Assembly: GCF_010093595.1 (NCBI RefSeq)
Contig: NW_022985448.1
Location: 296,419 to 360,418, forward strand
Direction of reading: 5' to 3'
DNA length: 64,000 bases
Origin: Mytilinidion resinicola
Taxonomy: Eukaryota > Ascomycota > Dothideomycetes > Mytilinidiales > Mytilinidiaceae
A model generated the notes under the pieces. That model was not told the origin of the DNA, did no database searches, and saw nothing but the letters and a program-made list of their open reading frames with translations. Below, in pieces: positions 32,623-44,545 of the stretch. Numbering within the stretch: the stretch's first letter is position 1; each line of letters begins with the position of its first letter. The position numbers and the translations under genes are program-made.

Positions 32623-33399
32623 ATGCCATTCCCTACATTACTTCGCTGCCGCGAATGGGCCGCATGGTTTTATTACATCGAGTTCCTAGCGCAACCTCCT
32701 CCCTTGGAACCAACACACGGAACCCCCGCGGGACTCTGCGACCGGCGGTACACCGAGCTGAAGCGTAGGTCTGCATGATTGCTCGCCGCAGCGGCAGCCG
32801 TCATCAGCTATCTCCTCGTCGTATGGCTACACCAAGGCTTTGAACGATCCAAGGACGAACGAGAAATGTGGATGCTTCAATGCGTCATGATATCCATATA
32901 CAGCCACGAATCTCTTGTCAGTGCGGGCGAGCTTTCCGATAACGCATACTACGAGGGTATGGTCTAGATATTCTGGCTTGCTCAAGTCACCTTGGTCATC
33001 ATCCAGCAACTATCACCATCGGACTACGTTCCAGGTATCACCACACTGGAGCTCTATGGCCATCTCTTCATCGGGATCGCGCTTGTAGCTCTTGTTGCCG
33101 TGTCCCAGCTGTGGCAGGGGGATTTCTACGGTCGTGCGGTATTCCACCCGAGGCAATTACTTTGTAACGTTTTCTTCTTCTTCGCGATATATGGCTTTCG
33201 CCACGCTCTCGCTTCCGGTTGGAAGGCTATGTTGGGTTTCCTCTCTCTGACTATTGTGGTGGTAGCGCTGCCCTTCGTCTACAAGGCCTGGATGGAGAGG
33301 AACGTCAAGCAGCCGGACCAGGGCTTTCCCGATATCAAGGCTCATCACAACACATCAGCTGACGGAGGTTGTCAAGACGCTTACTCTCCATCACCCTGA
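32623..33399 (+). pseudogene. Multi-spanning membrane protein pseudogene, two in-frame stops
   Basis: One continuous frame of 259 codons from the ATG at 32623 to the stop at 33399, interrupted by TGA at 32776-32778 and TAG at 32965-32967. All three segments look like one protein. The first has WAAWFYYIEFLAQ; the second has a hydrophobic helix (AAAAAVISYLLVVWL) and a conserved-looking charged stretch. The third has three more hydrophobic helices (LFIGIALVALVAV, CNVFFFFAIYGF, FLSLTIVVVALPFVY). No intron removes the stops: the GT-AG pairs around them give 27-33 nt or shift frame. I do not recognise the family. Reading both stops as sense would give an integral membrane protein of about 258 residues, so the gene decayed recently or the stops are sequence errors. 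Confidence 0.55.
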
Positions 33400-34873
33400 T
33401 ACGAATCATCAATATGAGGAAATAGAAGGGCAGATGAGTTGCGAGAATCGCATAGCTAGGGAGAGACGGGCAGATTCACGAGTTTGCAGTTGATGGCGGA
33501 GCTCGTTTCCTACTTCATATATCCAACAGCTTTTTAAGCATTACAACCACCATTTCATCTCCAAAACCTTCAAATGGGATAAATGACTCCAATGCAAAGA
33601 TCTGAATACCAGTCGAGTGACATACTCGTCAGATCGTTCAAAAACTATGACTTGTGTACACCCTACACTCTACCTTAATCACCTCCTCATCAAACGTAGA
33701 GCAGCTGTACATACACCCCGAAGCTCCCTTACACACTCGCCATTGGCGTTGCTCATACCCAGCACAGGCGCCTTGAATATTTACTCGTCATCCCATGCAC
33801 TCCATTGTGATCGACTCCCAATGACCAAGTCCGCCGGCACACCTGGACTATCTCCAGTACTCAACATTCACCGCTATGGATCTCACATCTCCGAAGCTTG
33901 TGGTAAACTGAAGTGAAGGCATGGTAGTGACCTTGCTTTCCAATCGCTAATTGGCAGACATCCACAGTCGTCTGTCTTTGGGGAGGCTGATGTTCGAGAT
34001 TGTGGTAACGAAGACATTGCTGACCTTGATCAGATGAGCCTGTCCCCTAAGGCACTTGGCTTGGATGGATCATGCGTGTTTCTCGCCGTCATGACCTTGT
34101 CGCCTCGGTTCACAAGCTCAAGGATATTAGCTAAGGCGGAGGGGGAAAGGCGGCCTCGGAAAGATCCTAGAGCATGGAAACAATCAGGTTAGAGGGGGGC
34201 GGATGTTGGAGATTTCTAGAGCTTGTTCGCCTATCAGCCATGAGAAATCAAGTCATATTTACCCCAGCTCCGCCTCCTCAATTGCTTCCTCCGGGTTACT
34301 GCCATCGGCCCGGAGAGCTATTGACTGGCATAGTCGGCTCTGTGTTGTGCACGCTTGCAGCAAAGTCGAATACGTTCACGCAGTGTTATAGACGTTGGCA
34401 ACAATTTGAAATTTGCGGATGCTCTAAAGCAAGGGCGCTGCAGAGGTAAAGAGCCTAGACGTTTCATCGGTATCAGAAAGAAGACGGAGCTCCGACAGAA
34501 GCGCACTCACCAGCTCGTTGGTGATCAAGCATGAGAATAGCTTCGTGAGGCGAAGAGTGCTTTTATTACTCCGAATGGAGGACTTGTGAGCTGCGGAGTG
34601 AAGCCCTGCGTCGCCTCGATCGCGAACGTAGTTTCCGAGTAGCCGAGCTGATGTCTGATGAAGCAGTGACTTGAAAACCCTCTAGATGGCTATTTCCTTC
34701 TTCGAGACTCCTTTCCCACCCTGGTATCGAAATCTGTGGGTTGCTGTTGAGCTGTAGCCTGTCGCGCGTAGGCGATGCCCATACATCCAGAAACCGCTGT
34801 AGACTCATCAGCATCAGAATGAAAGAGGGCTTCCTCCAGGTATTTATCTTCACGTGCATCTACACGTCATGCT
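33400..34873. other. Gene-poor stretch with possible relics
   Basis: About 1.5 kb with only short frames. Near 34590-34670 a short frame on the plus strand reads charged, Arg/Glu-rich sequence (LRSEALRRLDRERSF) without start or continuation; it could be a fragment of a decayed gene. Nothing else is supported. Confidence 0.35.
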
Positions 34874-35208
34874 ATGCGTGAGGCCGCACATGAGCTCGTA
34901 CATGAGGCTATACGTACGGCTACGTGAGTCGGCATAGCTATATAGCCTCTCCATTTTACGGCGCAGCGTTTCTAATTTGTGCAGCTGTATATACAGCCGT
35001 ACGTGAGCTTGTACATAAGGCTATACGTGAGGCTATACGCGAGGCTACACAAATCAGCATGGCCATAGAGCCTCTTCGTTTTACAGCGCATCTATTCTGA
35101 TTCCTTTAGCCGTATATACAGCCGTACGTGAGCTTGTACATGAGCTTGTACATGAGCTTATATGTGATCTTGTACGTAAGGCTATACGTGAGGTTATACA
35201 AATCGGCA
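34874..35208. repeat. 12-bp minisatellite in three blocks with a ~125-bp higher period
   Basis: Degenerate 12-bp units close to TACGTGAGSYTR (for example tacgtgagcttg, tacatgagcttg, tacgtgaggcta) repeat in three blocks starting near 34874, 35000 and 35125. The blocks have roughly 5, 5 and 7 units, and each ends in a divergent unit such as tacaaatcggca. The blocks are separated by a shared ~60-nt spacer (gtatatacagccg just before blocks 2 and 3; cctct-cgttttac-type sequence after blocks 1 and 2), so the array itself duplicated with a period of about 125 bp. The minus strand can read it as a Tyr-rich tetrapeptide, but no gene is supported. Confidence 0.8.
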
Positions 35209-35972
35209 AGGCTATGTAGGCTGCTCAAGGCTACACGAATCAGAAAGGATGCACGTGTAGATGCATGTGAAGGTGAATGCCCGGAGGAAGCTTTCGGACC
35301 CTCCGAGCCAATCAGAAGATCGGATGAGAGGGGGGGGGGGGTGCGTTTACCTGTCCCCAAAACTCCGGCTGGGGAAATCTGTCAGATTTGTACACTTTCC
35401 TCAACTCTTTCACTCCGCCAAGGCCTTCCTTTCCGTTTGGGGTATTTCATGCTGCCTGGACGCCTTGCCATACAGAAGTTCCCAAAACCCGGTAGCATAT
35501 CGTTGGTACAGCTGCAGCTTATAGAGAGCTTTGAGAGGTAGATCCTATCGCTGGCAGATTTTCTGCTTACATTCGGACATGTTGACTTCTAATAGAAGAT
35601 TGGTGGACCCTTGAATGGTGATGCCTAATGGGTCAGCGAAGTGGAGTGTCTTTCGCTATAGTAACCTTCACTACAACTTGTAAGCTGCTTCGGTTACACT
35701 CTTTTACGATATCTTGACTTTCATTGCAAAGTGGTGATAAGGTATGCCGCCATTAGTATGCATAACCTACCTCAAATCTATCCATGTAATCATTTCAGAT
35801 TGCAAAAATGACCGGATAGAAAGAGATAGGTAAGCCGTCGATCGCCACGCGCCAAGAAACACCACAAACGCGTTTTCTCGACCAGACACCCTAAACCCGA
35901 GATAGGAGAGGTCGGCATCTTCTAGCGTCATTCCCTGTCCAACTCCCAGGCCACCGTACCGACTATCACCCT
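35209..35972. other. Intergenic, 3' flank of the MFS gene
   Basis: Includes an uninterrupted G run near 35331-35341, a likely length-variable or error-prone site. No gene seen. Confidence 0.45.
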
Positions 35973-37743
35973 CTACTCTGTCCTCTTCCTCACCTTCGGC
36001 AACAACATCCAACAAATAATCATAACGACATACAACCCAATACAAATCGGATTAAGCACAAATGTCCCGGCCGCCTGGGACACTAATCCCGTCACCAACG
36101 GTGCCACGGCACCTCCAGAGCTGCCCGCGCTACTCATAAATGCAACGCTTGTTGTCTGCAAATCGCGCGGCAACAGTCGCGTAAAGACGGTTTGGCCGCA
36201 TGGATAGATAGGGCCGATGAGGAGGCCAAGGATGCCGACGGCGACAGCCTCGCCGATGACGTTAGGGACGAGCCAGACGAGGAGTTGGAAGGCGATGGAG
36301 CCGAGGGTGAGGGCAACGACGAACGGACGTTCACCGATTTTGGGCGCAGCATGGGTGAGGACGAAGCGGCCGACTGTTATGCCCGCCTAAATTGGTATGG
36401 TTAGCTTGTCGAGAACATTCGCATGATTCGGGGGAAGGAGGTGTACCCAGAAACCGGACGTCACGTAACCGACTCGTGCCGGATCGCCGCCGCGGTAGGA
36501 GATCAAGAACGAGATGACCCAGCCGGAGACGGAGACTTCGGCGCCTTGGTACGCGAAGATGAAGACTGCCCCCCCAATCGTGACGCGGTTCTTTAGCGCT
36601 TGCTTCATGAGCTGCGTCTTGGTGAGCTCGCCGGCCTCGGCGGCAATCTGGCGGCTGGCGGTCTGTTCCAAGGCTGCTAGGAGTCTGGCGGGAGCTTCTT
36701 CCTCGTAGTGCCAGAAGGAGAATGCGGCGAAGGCGAGGCAGAGGACGCGGATGCCCAAGACGACAAAATAGAATCGAGACCAGACCGAGCCGTGGGTCAC
36801 GAGAGTTGTGGCGATGATGGGGGCTATGGTGCCTACAGATATCTGTGAGTAACTCTTCTGCTTCAAATCAATGGAACGCAGAAAACCTACCTCCAATACC
36901 ATAGCTCCCATGCGCTGCGCCGAGGATCACGCTTGACGGGTGCAGGTTTGCACAGAAGACGTTGTTCAGCGCAAGATTGATGGCCGCCCCGTAGCCTAGG
37001 AGAAAGAATCTATCGAATTGTCAGCTTCAATTTTGGACTGGATGGCATAGAACTTACGAAATGACCACCACGGGAAATGGAGGCGTCGTTACTATGATAA
37101 CGTTTGCGGCAATCAAGAACAACTCAGACAACATCAACGTCTTAGCACGGCCAAGCTTATAGAGGAACCAATTGGCGAAGAAGGCGGCGACAATGAATCC
37201 CAGTGCGTTGCCGACGAAAATCATGGAGACGATGGCATAGCCGATGCGGTAATCAGTCTCCATGTACGGAATTAGAGCACCAGGAGCTGTGCTGTTGTTA
37301 GTATGATGGTATCAACCTCGTCAAGATAGGTGGTTCGTGGGGAAACCCCATACTCAATTCCACCATAATTACATACCGCTATCGTTCATGCCATTGCCAA
37401 AGTACGTCAAACAGCAGCTCAAGACCCTCCACTTATTCATTGGCGGATTCCAAAAGGTCTGCACGAGGGACGCTGCTTCATCACGCTTTGGCGACGGTGG
37501 CCTGCTCATCTCCAGCTCGTTAGGCGACTTCGGGGTGATGGGGCTCATTGGGGTCGACGGCTCCCCAGGCTCCCCAAAGGGTGTCTGCGTGCCACTCCTC
37601 GGACCATTGTAGCGGTTTCCCCAATTGAAGTCATCTAGCTCCACTGCAGTTGGAGCCGGAATACCATGCATCTGCTTGTGGACGACAGCAGGCGGGGGAG
37701 CAGATTGGATGTCAAAGAAGCTGCCGAAGGCGCCTGTCGACAT
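35973..37743 (-). CDS. Major facilitator superfamily transporter
   Basis: Multi-pass membrane transporter. Five exons on the minus strand: 37743-37377, 37286-37058, 37009-36891, 36832-36447 and 36386-35973. All phases agree, giving 504 residues. The ~120-residue N-terminus is hydrophilic, with Pro/Ser-rich phosphorylation-like stretches, before the first membrane segment (WRVLSCCLTYFGNGMNDS). Later segments include YAIVSMIFVGNALGFIVAAFF with the loop YKLGRAKTLM (the MFS loop 2-3 motif), a central cytoplasmic stretch, and VAPLVTGLVSQAAGTF near the end. The order resembles fungal Bsc6/fucose-permease-like MFS proteins. Substrate unknown. Divergent from the EIF1AD-like gene with 561 nt between starts. 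Confidence 0.88.
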
Positions 37744-38304
37744 GATGGCAAAATTGGAGAAAAAAAAGCCCAGGGACGTATCACAGAAATTCAAATTTAG
37801 ATGGTCAAGAAAACGAGATTATATGATAGCACTGAAAGTGAGGTGACACCAGCAGAGTGACGAGAGCTTAGTAATTGATAAAGAAGGACCTCAACCACGG
37901 GCGGAAGACGACAGGCAGTGCCGCCAGATATGAGTCTTCTAGCAGCCCCCCAAGTGGCTGCACGTGGGCCAATTCTTACCAAAATGACGCTCGTTGTGCG
38001 TTGAAAAGCTGCGCGATGACACCCGCGATAGGGCCTGTGGTTAGATTCTTATACAACCCAGTAGCGTGATTGTCGTGGAAATTTGCCCCGTCCGCTAAAC
38101 GGAGACAAAGGCCGAACGCGGAGTCCCCTCTTTGGCAATGCTTCCGCGCTCTAATCCATGTGAAGAGTGAATACAGTGGGGTGCGCCCCGTGATTGGCGG
38201 GAATTTATGCGGGGACTCGGCAGACTTGCCGGATTGCAGTCTTCTCCACCAAAAAATTGCAGACTCAACACCGTGCCCTTATTGAATATCGAACATCGTG
38301 AAAG
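37744..38304. other. Intergenic, divergent promoters
   Basis: 561 nt between the MFS gene and the EIF1AD-like gene, with no gene inside. Confidence 0.5.
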
Positions 38305-38768
38305 ATGGGCCGCCCAAAGAGGAACCTGCTTGCGACAGCTGAAGAGACCCTGACGCCGCCGGACACGCTGGCAGAGGGCGAGTCCATTGCCCGAATCGTC
38401 AAGGCTGCGGGCAACAACTTGTACAATGCAGCGCTTCCAACGAGTCAGGCCATCTTGGTCGAGCTTCCTGCGCGCTTTCGCTCTACCATCTGGATGAAGC
38501 GAGGATCATATGTGCTGGTTGACACGACTGCCTTGGCCGACCGGGAGAACAAGTTGGATGGGGAGATCATCAATGTCGTGAGGGACGAGCGGGCATGGAG
38601 GAAGCAGAAGTACTGGTAAGTGAACCTCTTTCAGATGCGTCTCAAAATCTAACGTTCAGCTTCAGGCCAGCTGAATTCGCCAAAAAGTCGTCGTACCTCG
38701 AAGATAGCGACGAAGATGACTCGACGGTTGGCAAGCTACCACCGGAAAAATTGGACGAAGAAGTTTGA
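38305..38768 (+). CDS. S1/OB-fold RNA-binding protein, EIF1AD-like
   Basis: Small eIF1A-related OB-fold protein. Two exons, 38305-38615 and 38666-38768, give 137 residues. It begins MGRPKRNLL with a basic head, then the OB-fold blocks: IARIVKAAGNNLYNAALP, ILVELPARFRSTIWMKRGSYVLV and GEIINVV. The C-terminus is acidic (EDSDEDDS), as in EIF1AD. The acceptor at 38665 gives KYWPAEF, the family pattern. Another AG six bases upstream (38659) is in frame and would give KYCFRPAEF, so both products are possible. Human EIF1AD acts in late 40S maturation; that role here is inference. Convergent with alg3, with only 29 nt between stop codons. Confidence 0.88.
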
Positions 38769-38797
38769 ATTGCCTTCAGTATTGCATTTCCGGATCA

Positions 38798-40210
38798 TCA
38801 CTCGACATGCTCATGCTGAGGCCTTGTGCCACCGTTGGTCATGATATCCTCGAAATCATTCCTCGTACCCCACCACGCCCCCGCAACCGTCACCGCAAGA
38901 ACTCCCACGACAGTCATTGAGCTCGCTGGAGTGCTTGGGTACACATTCCACGCCCACTCTTGTGCACCCCAGAGAGCATATTGAAGGATCGGGTGCAGGC
39001 CAGCACGCCACAGAAGAAACGGGGTGACCCAGGCGATATAGGCATAAAATTGATAGTGGAGGGATCTTGCACACAGCATGCCGATAATGTTTGCGGTGAG
39101 AATAGTGGTCATGATGAAACGGGGCGAGACTCTCCTGCCGATGGTGTTCTGGTCGATGGGTTCGTTCCAAATTAGAGACAAAAACTCCTTGAAGGGTCGT
39201 TGAGAAGGTTTCGTCCAGCGTGTGATGGCAAATAGTGCTAAAAGACCCGCGTGCGCTGCGAGTAGAGACAAAGCGAATGGTCTTGACAGAAACGTTTCCT
39301 CGTCGACGAATTTCCAGTTGACCGTCCATTTGTACATGAACTGCCTCGTGAACTCAAAGGCTCTTGCAAGGTAAGAGGGGGTATGATAGTGCAAGAAAGG
39401 GTATCCGTAAGCGACCTACAGAAGTTAGAATGTGCAAAAAGATAGAGTGCGAAGCGACATACAGCGCCCTGGAACATGACAAATGCTTGCGTAACAGCTG
39501 GGGTTGTGCCCAGAGCCTGTAGAAGAACGATACCGATAGCTGGAAGAGGTAGTAGAACGGTCATCTTCACACCCAAAGCTGTGGTATAGAGGAGCGACCC
39601 AGCATACCACCACCGCCTTTGGTAGGCAAAGATGGCAAGAAAAAGACCAAGAACTGCGAAGCAATCGTTGAAGCATCGTAAAATGAAAATACTATGCAGT
39701 CTCTTTGACAGTATCAGCAGCGGGAAGATATATGGAGGCGCCTACATCTTGTCAGCTCCATCTTGAACTTTAGGAACATCAAAGTTACAAACCTTAGCCA
39801 TCCGGTAGCATGCCATAACCACAGCCAAAGTAACTAGATACACCAATCCGAAGATGATCTGTGCTAGTTGGATGTCGGTCCCGTGATTGGTGAGTGCATA
39901 GAGCGCGCGGTAAATGTAAACATGAACAGCGGGATAGACCAGCGGACCTGTCGATCCTTCAATTTTTCTGTAGTCGCGCTCGCCTTTCAAATAGAGCTCG
40001 ATATGCTGCATATATGTAGTCCAATCAATTTCGGTATCTGCAGGTTCATTAGTTGCACAGTTCTACGCATTTGGTGATGGGTTACGAACATGGAATCTTC
40101 CATATAATTAGACCGCAAAGGACAGCATCTACCACCAGGAGAAGAGGAGATAGCCATCGTGCGTGTTTTGGATTACTGGCGAGATCGAGGGCCTGGTTTA
40201 TTATGTTCAT
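38798..40210 (-). CDS. alg3: Dol-P-Man:Man5GlcNAc2-PP-Dol alpha-1,3-mannosyltransferase Alg3
   Basis: ER-lumen mannosyltransferase that adds the first mannose from dolichol-phosphate-mannose to the lipid-linked N-glycan. Four exons on the minus strand, 40210-40090, 40037-39793, 39741-39463 and 39415-38798, give 420 residues. Typical blocks: [14 protein letters not shown] (the EIDW luminal acid motif, made by the first splice), [24 protein letters not shown], and [20 protein letters not shown]. Ten or more hydrophobic segments are present. The first intron has an unusual GTTCGT donor and the second has GTTTGT, but both joins restore family sequence. No ER retrieval motif of the usual KKxx type is seen; it ends QHEHVE. 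Confidence 0.94.
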
Positions 40211-40842
40211 CTTGGAACTTTACTGATGGATGGAATTAATGATGTTGATGGGGAAAGGGCATCAGGGATCTTTATAGGGGAAGGGACGGATCGGGTAATC
40301 TCTAAACGCCGGTTTCACCGCTACGCAGGAGAGTTTCAGGGTTTCCAAGACGACATTTGTTTGAAATCGACGTCTGTAACAGAAGACATCTATGAGTTTC
40401 AGGTGCATCCTACGGGGGCGTCTACGGACTAGTCGTGCACTTTGGAAGCCCATTTCCCGAACCGCAAAACAGCTATATAGTGCACTTGATCTATGTAAAC
40501 TCTGGAATTTCGTTTTCACGTCTGATTGCCGAAAACTCCTAGAATGCTCTCCTCATTTGGAAATGCGCAGCTTGTTGCGACCCAAGATGATTGACAAGAG
40601 ATATTGTCAGGCCTAAGCTTTGCCTCCAAGATTGCGATTGAAATGCACGGTCAATCGCCAAAGAGAGGTGCAGACACCGGGGGACTCCTTTTGCTCGTGT
40701 TTCTTGCCTTTATGAGTGTCGTGAGAATCGTGAAGCTGCCGTTACTCCCATTCCGTGCCTTTCAGCCGTTGCATGAGATATTCGACTTCAACCTCTTTCG
40801 TCAAGGGTATAACCCAATCCTAGATTCATGTTTAGTCTTTGT
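40211..40842. other. Intergenic, alg3 promoter and aro7 3' flank
   Basis: About 630 nt upstream of alg3 and downstream of the chorismate mutase gene. No supported gene. Confidence 0.45.
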
Positions 40843-41656
40843 TTACTTCTTACTCGAAGAAGTGCCCATTACCTTGTACATTGCTACCACAGCGTCTACG
40901 TTGATTTTGACCGTGTTGTCTACACCTCCGTCCGGATTTGTACCGTACGTCTTCGCCTTCAAACGCAACCTCTCCAACACCTTCTTCTCCACCTTCGCAT
41001 CTGTGATAGCCTCATCAATACCCTGCCTATCCTCTTCCCTTATAAGCTTCACAAATCGCTCCGTCTCCTTCTTGAACTTTGCTTCTGCTACGAACTTCCC
41101 GAAGTGGATGCGACGGGAGAGAGCTTGTAGACATGTAACATCGCAAGTAGCTGCAGAGCCGTAGTTCTCCTGGGCCTCTCCTCTTTCCGCTCTATCCAAT
41201 TGCACACAGGCCGCAGGGAGAATGTGTTCGATATAGCTCTCCTTTAGCTTCTTGTTCGCGTTGACGGTATTCGTGTGGAGGATTTTTGGGTAGTTCAAAG
41301 GCTTCAAAATGGGAGTCTGGAGGGCATCTGGGAAGAACGGGTATTCATCTGGCGACTGATAACGGCGGACGAGAGACTGCAAGCGTTCCTGCTCGCGGAG
41401 CATCCAGTCGAAGAGGCTCAAGTCGCTGTCTGGAATATGAACGCCGCCAGGTTTGTAGATAGTTCCATTAAGAGGGAATTGGACTCGCTCGATGAAGTGG
41501 AAAACGACTGTGTCTTCAAGTCGACTACCCACAGTCAGCTTGTCTTGGACCCTAGAGATTGCATAGAGGGGAATACATAACATACATGAGTTGGAAGCGG
41601 ATATTAGCTAGGTCTAGAGCTTTGGAGGCATCGGAGAGGTCTATAGCCGAGTCCAT
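40843..41656 (-). CDS. aro7: Chorismate mutase (AroQ, fungal allosteric type)
   Basis: Converts chorismate to prephenate at the branch to phenylalanine and tyrosine. Two exons on the minus strand, 41656-41586 and 41524-40843, with a 61-nt intron, give 250 residues. It starts MDSAIDLSDASKALDLANIR. The splice rebuilds QLIRLEDTVVFHFIERVQF, with the Arg of the active-site helix. Also present are the KPGGVHIP loop, SFDWML-like LFDWMLREQERLQS, and the catalytic region NYGSAATCDVTCLQALSRRIHFGKFVAEAKF. The all-helical, ~250-residue form matches yeast Aro7, which is activated by Trp and inhibited by Tyr. Divergent from mdv1 with 308 nt between starts. Confidence 0.94.
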
Positions 41657-41964
41657 ACTGTCTCCCTACGACGTGAAAAGGTTCAATTGATATCGTGAAC
41701 TACCTTTGTACGCTGTTGACTCTTGTATAGATTCGCAATCAGCAGGCATGTCAAGCCGACCTCGGGCAGGGAATGGGAGAATGACGCACCAGCCACAACC
41801 GACTTCATGCATCAACACCCAGGAACATTTCCACTGCGCGTGCCAGACTTCATCCCCACCGCCCTCCGCCACCCACGGCCTACCGCCCTCGTTACCGCGA
41901 GAAGATGGCCTTCATTCACTTCTAGAGCTTCACACATTCCACGCAGCCCTCTAGCACCCTGCTC
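41657..41964. other. Bidirectional promoter region of aro7 and mdv1
   Basis: 308 nt between divergent starts. Short frames on the plus strand here have no family features. Confidence 0.5.
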
Positions 41965-44070
41965 ATGGCGACCGACCGCGGTGTCTCGCCGGCTCGAGGG
42001 AGGTCGATCAGCCCCCGGCCCATGAGCCCCATCGACGACGATTCCAGCATCATCGACGGACTTCCTGTTAGTCCGCAGTCCTACCAGGCTCAATCGCGGT
42101 GCCCATTAGCTAAATTTTGTAGACCCGCCAGCTCGAAGCTTTTGGACGAAAAGTCACCGCCACCGCCGGCCACTTGATAGGAGCACCATTAGGAGAGGGA
42201 GGCGTGAGCCAGCACTACCAGACCGCACTCGGCGACCTCCACCGCGAACTACGACGGCCCATGCTGCAACGCTCAGTGTTCTCGTTCGCGCAGACTACAC
42301 CTCGGGACATGGTGCGGCAGAGGATATCCGTGCCAGAGATACAGCATCGTGCGCTCACGTTCCTCCCTGACGATCTTCTTGCCAATATCCCAGAGGACAA
42401 CAATGTATACTCGCTTTTTGAAGGCTTCCAGGCTTCGATGCCGGAAGACGAGCAACAACGGAGAAGGCATGGGGGTCGTGGTTTACGGGGGCAGAAGTTA
42501 TTAGGGGAGGCCGAAGACGATACGAACTTGCCTCCGTCGCTTGAGAAGCTGATCAACGAGAGAAACAGTATGAACCACCGGCTGGAGATGATGGGCGTGC
42601 GAAAACACATGTGTGCGGCTGAGATTCACGAAATCGACAACAAAATCGCCAATCTGAACACCATGCGCAAGATGGTTCTAGACCGGTTAGGTAGCTTGGA
42701 GATGGAGGAAGCCGATCTGGAGCATGATCTTCTGGATGTGGACAATAAGCTGGAAGATCTGCAAGAAGAGCTAGAAGACGCCGCTGCTCTGGCAAAGGCA
42801 CCTAGCATGGCTTCAAGTCCAGACACAGCATCTGGAGAATTCATGTCCGAGTCGATATACGAAAAACTACCTACATCGCCGAAGAGTAAGCGGCGGCGTG
42901 TGACGAAGAGAGTGACTATGCCGATATTACACGAACATTTGGAACCTGGATCGAAAATCAGAGAGCTACCTGCTCACAACGATGTTATCACCGCGCTGGA
43001 TTTTGATGTGCCATGGGGGACATTAGTGACATCCGCACTGGATGACACCGTAAGGGTCTGGGATCTCAGTGCGGGAAGATGCATAGGGCTTTTGGAAGGT
43101 CACCTCTCGTCGGTGCGATGCTTGCAGGTGGAAGACAACATTGTAGCAACAGGCTCCATGGACGCTTCCATTCGTCTTTGGGATCTCAGCAAGGCAGAAT
43201 ACGCACCGCAAGATAACCGGATAAACAAAGAGGGCGAAGAGGAAGACGACGGCTTGACATTTGAAAACTCAGAAGATGCGCCACCCCCTCCTCCCCCAAC
43301 TATAATGCAGGATTGTCCTCTGTTCTCTCTGGAAGCTCACATGGACGAAGTCACTGCCCTCAACTTCCGTGGAGACACCCTGGTATCAGGATCAGCAGAC
43401 AAGACGCTCCGGCAATGGGATCTGGTCAAGGGACGTTGCGTCCAGACTCTCGATGTCCTCTGGGCCGCGGCACAAGCTTCGGCGGCCTTGAATGCAAACA
43501 GCAGTCAATGGCGCCAAACAGGTCGTCTTCCAGACGCAGAAGCAGACTTTGTCGGAGCCCTGCAAGTCTTCGACGCAGCACTAGCATGCGGAACCGCGGA
43601 CGGCATGGTCAGACTCTGGGATCTACGAAGCGGACAGGTTCATCGCAGTCTTGTAGGCCATACTGGACCAGTCACTTGCCTGCAATTCGACGATGTGCAC
43701 CTTGTCACCGGAAGTTTGGACAGAAGTATTCGCGTAAGTGCTTGAAATCACATTGTAACTTTTATAAAGACAATTGGAGCTAACAAAAGCCCAGATTTGG
43801 GACCTCCGCACCGGCTCCATCTACGACGCCTATGCCTACGACCGACCTGTCACAAGCATGATGTTCGACGAGCGCCGCATCGTCTCCGCCGCCGGCGAGG
43901 ACGTCGTTAAAGTTTACGACAAAACCGACGGGCGGCACTGGAACTGCGGGCCAGGCGTTGGCGCCGATGAGGACGCGGGCGTGCTTTCGACGATTGAGAT
44001 GGTGCGTATCAAGGACGGGTACATGGTTGAAGGGCGGAAGAATGGCATGATCGGGGTTTGGTCGTGTTGA
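41965..44070 (+). CDS. mdv1: Mitochondrial division WD40 adaptor Mdv1
   Basis: Peripheral outer-membrane adaptor linking Fis1 to dynamin Dnm1 in mitochondrial fission. Three exons, 41965-42066, 42123-43733 and 43795-44070, give 662 residues. The N-terminal extension contains the Pezizomycotina signature [20 protein letters not shown], made by the first splice, then [15 protein letters not shown] and [14 protein letters not shown] coiled coil occupies ~190-260 ([14 protein letters not shown] onward). The C-terminal half is a seven-blade WD40 propeller with repeats ending VWDL, LWDL, QWDL, LWDL, IWDL and VWSC; acidic and poly-Pro insertions sit between repeats 2 and 3. The intron donor of the first intron is GTTAGT. 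Confidence 0.93.
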
Positions 44071-44545
44071 GCAAGGGGTAAGGGTGTGTATATACGTCTT
44101 GTTCCTCGAGGAGCTAGGGCTGGGAGGTGTAAAATAGAGCATTGTTCGCGGCTAGACTTGGATGGCGTGGGGAAGCGGGATGTAGTATTAGCAGGCTTGA
44201 GGATGGCAATACAATGCCTCGTCATAGAAATCCGTACACTCGTTTACCGCTGCGTGAGGAGCTTCATGGTATTTTCAGCAGTCCAAATAAGAGCGAAGTT
44301 CGGCATTTTGGACCACTGGTAAACTCGCGAGGCCACCCCAGACAGCGGCAACAGGGAGTACGCAGATTGGAAGTGTATCCGCTGCTCCCGGTTTCTATTA
44401 GTAGGTTGAAGGCCCACAGACAGTGTCAGGCCTCTACAATGTGCTCCTACCTTCCTCTTCCATCTAGGGGTGGCTCAAATGACTATTCATCTCCCTCGCC
44501 CCAAAGCCAACGCCTCGAACCCATGAAACGGCTCCTGAATTACTC
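44071..44545. other. Intergenic, convergent 3' flanks
   Basis: 475 nt between mdv1 and the GFA-domain gene, which converge. No gene. Confidence 0.5.

Noticed and set aside
32765..32800. GT-AG pair that would remove the first stop of the membrane-protein pseudogene
   Set aside because: The intron would be about 27 nt, below the size seen anywhere else in the window.
29372..41656. Secondary-metabolite cluster suggested by the reductase, MFS transporter and chorismate mutase
   Set aside because: No polyketide synthase, peptide synthetase, terpene cyclase, P450 or pathway regulator is present, and the intervening genes are housekeeping.
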